DNA of 5,941 bases from Thermodesulfobacteriota bacterium (GTDB lineage: Bacteria; Desulfobacterota; RBG-13-43-22): assembly GCA_025454185.1 (NCBI GenBank), contig JALOOY010000120.1, positions 1 through 5,941 on the forward strand. The letters run 5' to 3'. Positions 5,535-5,941 of the stretch are shown piece after piece. The notes under the pieces were generated by a model that worked only from the letters and a program-made list of their open reading frames with translations, had not been told where the DNA came from and made no database searches. Made by a program: the position numbers and the translations under genes. Each line of letters starts with the position of its first letter. Position 1 is the stretch's first letter.

Positions 5535-5941
5535 AATTGACGATTTCCAGGGCGTTGAAGAAGTAGGCCATTTCGTATCGGGCGGTTTCCGGGGCGTCGG
5601 AGCCGTGGACGATGTTCTGTTCGATGCTGCCGGCGTAATCGGCCCGGATGGTGCCTGGTTCGGCCTTGCGGAAGTCGGTGGCGCCCATGAGTTTCCGGTT
5701 CTTCTCGATGGCCCCTTCGCCTTCCAGGATGAGGACCACGCAGGGCCCGGAAGACATGAAATCGGTGAGGCTGTCAAAAAAAGGTTTTTCCCGATGGACG
5801 GCGTAGAAGCCCTGGGCCTGTTTTTTGGACAAATGGATCATTTTCATGGCGGCTATCTTCAGGCCGTTGGCCTCAAAGCGCTTCAATACTTCGCCAATGA
5901 TCCCCTTGGCCACGCCGTCGGGTTTGATGATGGAAAGGGTT
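5533..5941 (-). CDS. ndk: Nucleoside diphosphate kinase, 5' end beyond the window
   Basis: 135 residues are visible, from TLSIIKPDGVAKG at the right edge to stop TAA at 5535-5533. Ndk is usually near 140 residues, so only about 3-6 N-terminal residues are missing. It transfers the gamma phosphate from NTPs to NDPs through a phospho-histidine in the cytosol. Hallmarks: the N-terminal IIKPDGV strand, the Kpn-loop region NRKLMGATDFRKAEPGTIRADYA and the active-site motif NIVHGSDAPETARYE, whose catalytic His is encoded at 5607-5605. All catalytic residues look intact. The GTG at 5913 is the Val of KPDGV, not a start. The true start and ribosome site lie outside the window. It is followed on the same strand, after 174 bp, by thiL. 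Confidence 0.98.
   Translation of the reverse strand, partial: TLSIIKPDGVAKGIIGEVLKRFEANGLKIAAMKMIHLSKKQAQGFYAVHREKPFFDSLTDFMSSGPCVVLILEGEGAIEKNRKLMGATDFRKAEPGTIRADYAGSIEQNIVHGSDAPETARYEMAYFFNALEIVN

Noticed and set aside
5911..5913. GTG as the ndk start
   Set aside because: It is the Val of the conserved KPDGV motif; conserved residues continue upstream to the window edge.

Overview
The window is GC-rich bacterial chromosome with six protein genes and little spare DNA. Gene content, the diverged cyclase type and two repeat types (a G-rich palindrome at the left edge and 7-bp CGAACAT-type tandem repeats near the right) suggest a Desulfobacterota (former Deltaproteobacteria)-like organism. 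That placement is inferred from general resemblance, not from a marker gene. Everything seen looks chromosomal: there are no transposases, integrases, phage genes, tRNA or rRNA genes, or CRISPR arrays.

Layout. Minus strand 1281 to 1: an MFS transporter whose frame is still open at the left edge, where it reads into a palindromic G/C-rich repeat. At 1282-1418, two strong sigma70-type promoters point away from each other. Plus strand 1419-3050: a signalling protein with an FHA domain, a degenerate receiver-like domain and a class III nucleotide cyclase domain. The remaining genes are on the minus strand. From the right edge inward they are ndk (missing only its first few codons), a 173-bp gap with a hairpin and a heptad repeat, thiL (GTG start), a secreted MltD-like lytic transglycosylase 14 bp after thiL, and a small cysteine-rich protein with its own promoter. 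The small gene converges on the cyclase gene with only 7 bp between stop codons.

Function. ndk (NTP pool balance), thiL (thiamine diphosphate synthesis) and the lytic transglycosylase (peptidoglycan remodelling) are housekeeping genes read in the same direction. thiL and the transglycosylase very probably share a transcript. The FHA-cyclase is the regulatory gene of the window. It should make a cyclic nucleotide in response to a phosphothreonine-protein partner, since its receiver-like domain has lost the residues needed for phosphorylation. No partner kinase or cyclic-nucleotide effector lies in the window.

No clearly new multi-gene system is visible. The points most worth a second look are the FHA/pseudo-receiver/cyclase architecture with non-standard purine-specificity residues, the small Cys-rich protein with an inverted repeat across its promoter, the near-leaderless MFS transcript, and the two repeat elements.
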